In this document: positions 13,479 through 15,271 of the stretch, in pieces
Position numbering within the stretch: the stretch's first letter is position 1
Layout of the letters: every line of letters starts with the position of its first letter
Source of the DNA: an uncultured Ruminococcus sp.
GTDB lineage: Bacteria; Bacillota; Clostridia; Oscillospirales; Acutalibacteraceae
Direction: 5' to 3'
Assembly (NCBI GenBank): GCA_902802975.1
Contig: CADCOF010000088.1
Location: 1 to 15,271, forward strand
DNA length: 15,271 nt
Translations under genes and position numbers: made by a program
Notes under the pieces: generated by a model
What the model was told of the DNA's origin: nothing
Databases searched by the model: none
The model's input: the letters and a program-made list of their open reading frames with translations, nothing else

Positions 13479-15053
13479 ATGTCAGATTTTGAAAGAGATG
13501 ATTTCGATATAACTCCCGAACTGCTTGCAAACTTCTCAACGGACGAGCCTTATCAAGAGTATTCGTACGAGGAAGACGAGAAGAGCATTGAACAGATCAG
13601 GGAGGAGAGATTTCGCAGGCAGGAGCAGCGCAGGCTGAACAAGATCAGAAAAAGACGTTCGGCTATCAAGAATTATTTTATGCCTTTAGCGGCGCTTATT
13701 ATGCTCGTAAGTACCGTTTTATATATGAATTCACTCCAGTTTGGTCTTGTTGTGTCCTACAAAAACGAGCAGCTGGGTGTTGTTGAGAATGCCGACGTCC
13801 TTAAAGAAGCCACAGGCATTATCGATAGTCGGATTATAAATAAAAGTCTCGATTCACTTGAGGCAGAGCCACAGTATAAGGTAGCTATTGTCAAGAACGG
13901 TTCGGAGTTCAAGAATTCTTCCGAGCTTAGTCAAAAGATAATATCGAAGGACACGCATCTTGAGGACGAGGTGTGCGGTATTTTCGTTGACGATGAGTTT
14001 ATCGGCGCAGCGGCTACAGAAGAAGAAGCCGAGGAAGTTCTTTATTATCTATTAGAAAACAGAAAACGTGATGCAGCGAATCTTGGAACGGTAAAATCTG
14101 TTGAATTCAACAGCAGTGTGGTATCTGAGGTAGGATTATACGCAAAGGACAGTGTTGTAGACAAAACAGTGTTGAAAGACAGACTTGTCAATAATGTGGA
14201 TATCAGTTATAAGATTACCGTTTTGGAGGAACAGCAAGTAAAGATCAGGTACAAGACAGAGTACAAGGCGGACGCATCCAAGCCGTCGGGGTATGAGAAG
14301 GTTACGACAAAAGGTGTGCTTGGTGAAGGTGTAGCTACAAACGAGACAGTATACATTGATGACGAGAAAATCTCGTCGGAGCATGTAAAGGTCGTAGCGA
14401 CAAAAAAGCCTGTCAACCAGGTAGTCACGGTATCGCCGGACAGCCCACGTCTTGGTGAGAACGATGACGATGACACAAATACGGATAAGCCTGAAGAAAC
14501 CGCAGAAAAGAAGCCTGAGAAGGTAGATACAAAGACTAACACTGATACAGATTCAGACTTAGAAGAAAAAGATAACAGCAAGTCTGAAAATGTGAGTGAT
14601 ACAAATACAAGCACAAACGATAATACTGATACAGACAAGCCGGAAAGCAGTGAAAGCAGCGAAACGCAGGAGAAAAGCTCAGATTTCATAGTACCGACAA
14701 TTGGTTATATTACCGGTGAGTTTGGCTATGAAGGCGAGTCATTTCACAAGGGTATGGATATTGGAGCCGGTGAAGGAACTCCTATAGTAGCGTCTGCCGC
14801 AGGTGTTGTGACAAATGTAGTATTTGACTACAGCAGCGAAGGGCTTGGCTGTTATATAACGATAGATCACGGTAACGGATACACCAGCACTTACGCTCAG
14901 TGCAGTGATATCTATGCTGAAGTGGGGCAGACTGTTGAACAAGGACAGACAATTGCTGCTGTCGGCTCAACCGGTGACTCCACGGGTCCCCATCTGCATT
15001 TTAGAATGATGTATGGTGGAGAGTATGTTAATCCCGCTAACTACTTATATTAA
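13479..15053 (+). CDS. Membrane-anchored G5 and M23 (LytM-like) peptidase-family protein, active-site His replaced
   Basis: Probable cell-wall protein of 524 aa. It has an acidic then strongly basic cytoplasmic N-terminus (1-65, RRQEQRRLNKIRKRR at 46-60), one membrane segment (about 66-86), an uncharacterised extracellular region (about 90-245), a G5 domain (about 247-318), a low-complexity Asp/Thr/Glu/Ser/Lys linker (about 325-402) and a C-terminal M23 domain (about 405-524). The zinc-ligand motifs HKGMD (His423, Asp427) and HLHF (His505, His507) are intact. At the position of the middle catalytic His (usually Y.H.S) the protein reads YAQCS with Gln474. It may therefore have low or no endopeptidase activity, like the regulatory LytM domains of EnvC or NlpD, though here the zinc ligands remain. 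AGGGG about 11 nt upstream supports the start; it has its own promoter. Confidence 0.88.
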   Translation: MSDFERDDFDITPELLANFSTDEPYQEYSYEEDEKSIEQIREERFRRQEQRRLNKIRKRRSAIKNYFMPLAALIMLVSTVLYMNSLQFGLVVSYKNEQLGVVENADVLKEATGIIDSRIINKSLDSLEAEPQYKVAIVKNGSEFKNSSELSQKIISKDTHLEDEVCGIFVDDEFIGAAATEEEAEEVLYYLLENRKRDAANLGTVKSVEFNSSVVSEVGLYAKDSVVDKTVLKDRLVNNVDISYKITVLEEQQVKIRYKTEYKADASKPSGYEKVTTKGVLGEGVATNETVYIDDEKISSEHVKVVATKKPVNQVVTVSPDSPRLGENDDDDTNTDKPEETAEKKPEKVDTKTNTDTDSDLEEKDNSKSENVSDTNTSTNDNTDTDKPESSESSETQEKSSDFIVPTIGYITGEFGYEGESFHKGMDIGAGEGTPIVASAAGVVTNVVFDYSSEGLGCYITIDHGNGYTSTYAQCSDIYAEVGQTVEQGQTIAAVGSTGDSTGPHLHFRMMYGGEYVNPANYLY

Positions 15054-15072
15054 GATAAATAACCCCAAAACA

Positions 15073-15119
15073 AAACAGGGAAGGGACACATCGAGAGATC
15101 GTGTGTCCCTTCCCTGTTT
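15073..15119. terminator. Long hairpin terminator between convergent genes
   Basis: A perfect 18-bp stem (15073-15090 with 15102-15119) is topped by CGA-GAGA-TCG, a GNRA tetraloop. On the minus strand it is followed by TTTTGTTTT, and on the plus strand only by a short TTT. It fits termination of the leftward gene ending at 15187 and probably blocks readthrough from the M23 gene as well. Confidence 0.85.
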
Positions 15120-15186
15120 GCAGCGTGTCGTTTGCTTCCGGTAAGCGATTATGCTTTTAAATTACGCATGAATCTATTTGTGCAAA

Positions 15187-15271
15187 TCATGCTTTCGCTT
15201 TCATCAGTTCCTCAAATTCGGAATCACTGACATTATATTGCTGTGCTGCTGCCGAAAGAGGTAAAAGACCA
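15187..15271 (-). CDS. 3' end of an unidentified minus-strand gene (partial)
   Basis: An open frame enters from the right edge and ends at TGA (15187-15189). The 27 visible residues end in SDSEFEELMKAKA, a plausible charged helical tail. The terminator about 70 bp downstream, with its T-tract on this strand, supports a real gene. Too little is present to name a family. Confidence 0.5.
   Translation of the reverse strand, partial: GLLPLSAAAQQYNVSDSEFEELMKAKA

Noticed and set aside
14207..14689. 160-codon Ser/Val/Phe-rich open frame antisense to the M23 gene
   Set aside because: Its composition simply mirrors the Asp/Glu/Thr/Lys-rich linker of the plus-strand protein.

Overview
The window looks like chromosomal sequence from a low-to-moderate GC Firmicute of the class Clostridia, most likely a Ruminococcus-like member of the Oscillospirales. 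The clues are a DUF1846 protein, a class II fructose-bisphosphate aldolase, an mreBCD-PBP2 cluster, a membrane-anchored G5-M23 protein, AGGAGG-type ribosome sites, extended -10 promoters and many GC-rich palindromic repeats in an otherwise AT-rich background. The genus is inferred from gene style, not from a marker gene.

Left third (1-5036): a DUF1846 gene on the plus strand is followed by two separately terminated minus-strand genes, an AT-rich orphan HTH regulator of 486 aa and fba (class II aldolase). Members of one palindromic repeat family lie before, between and after the DUF1846-HTH pair. fba has its own promoter and a textbook terminator, and is divergent from mreB.

Middle (5170-10258): this is the elongasome. 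mreB has its own promoter and is separated from mreC by 511 bp, which hold five 61-bp tandem repeats with a hairpin in each, a cluster of TGACGTA motifs, and an inverted repeat enclosing a 10-bp tandem duplication. mreC, mreD and a class B PBP2 gene follow with 4-bp overlaps (GTGA, ATGA), so they are translationally coupled. No rodA is present. The array's hairpin occurs again directly after the PBP2 stop codon.

Right third (10259-15271): a nested palindromic element lies before a probable second transcription unit. This unit holds a membrane-anchored DHHW/AlgX-like protein whose catalytic motifs appear lost, a Nudix hydrolase with an N-terminal domain resembling a degenerate pyrophosphatase-like domain, and endonuclease III (nth). 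A separately promoted TM-G5-M23 protein follows; its middle active-site His is replaced by Gln. A long hairpin terminator separates it from the 3' end of a convergent minus-strand gene cut by the window edge.

The overall theme is envelope growth (MreBCD, PBP2, M23, DHHW-like). No mobile-element gene, RNA gene, CRISPR array or recognisable defence system was seen. The best leads for something undescribed are the apparent pseudo-enzyme beside the elongasome cluster and the structured repeats that punctuate it. Motif positions were read by eye, and no database search was run.
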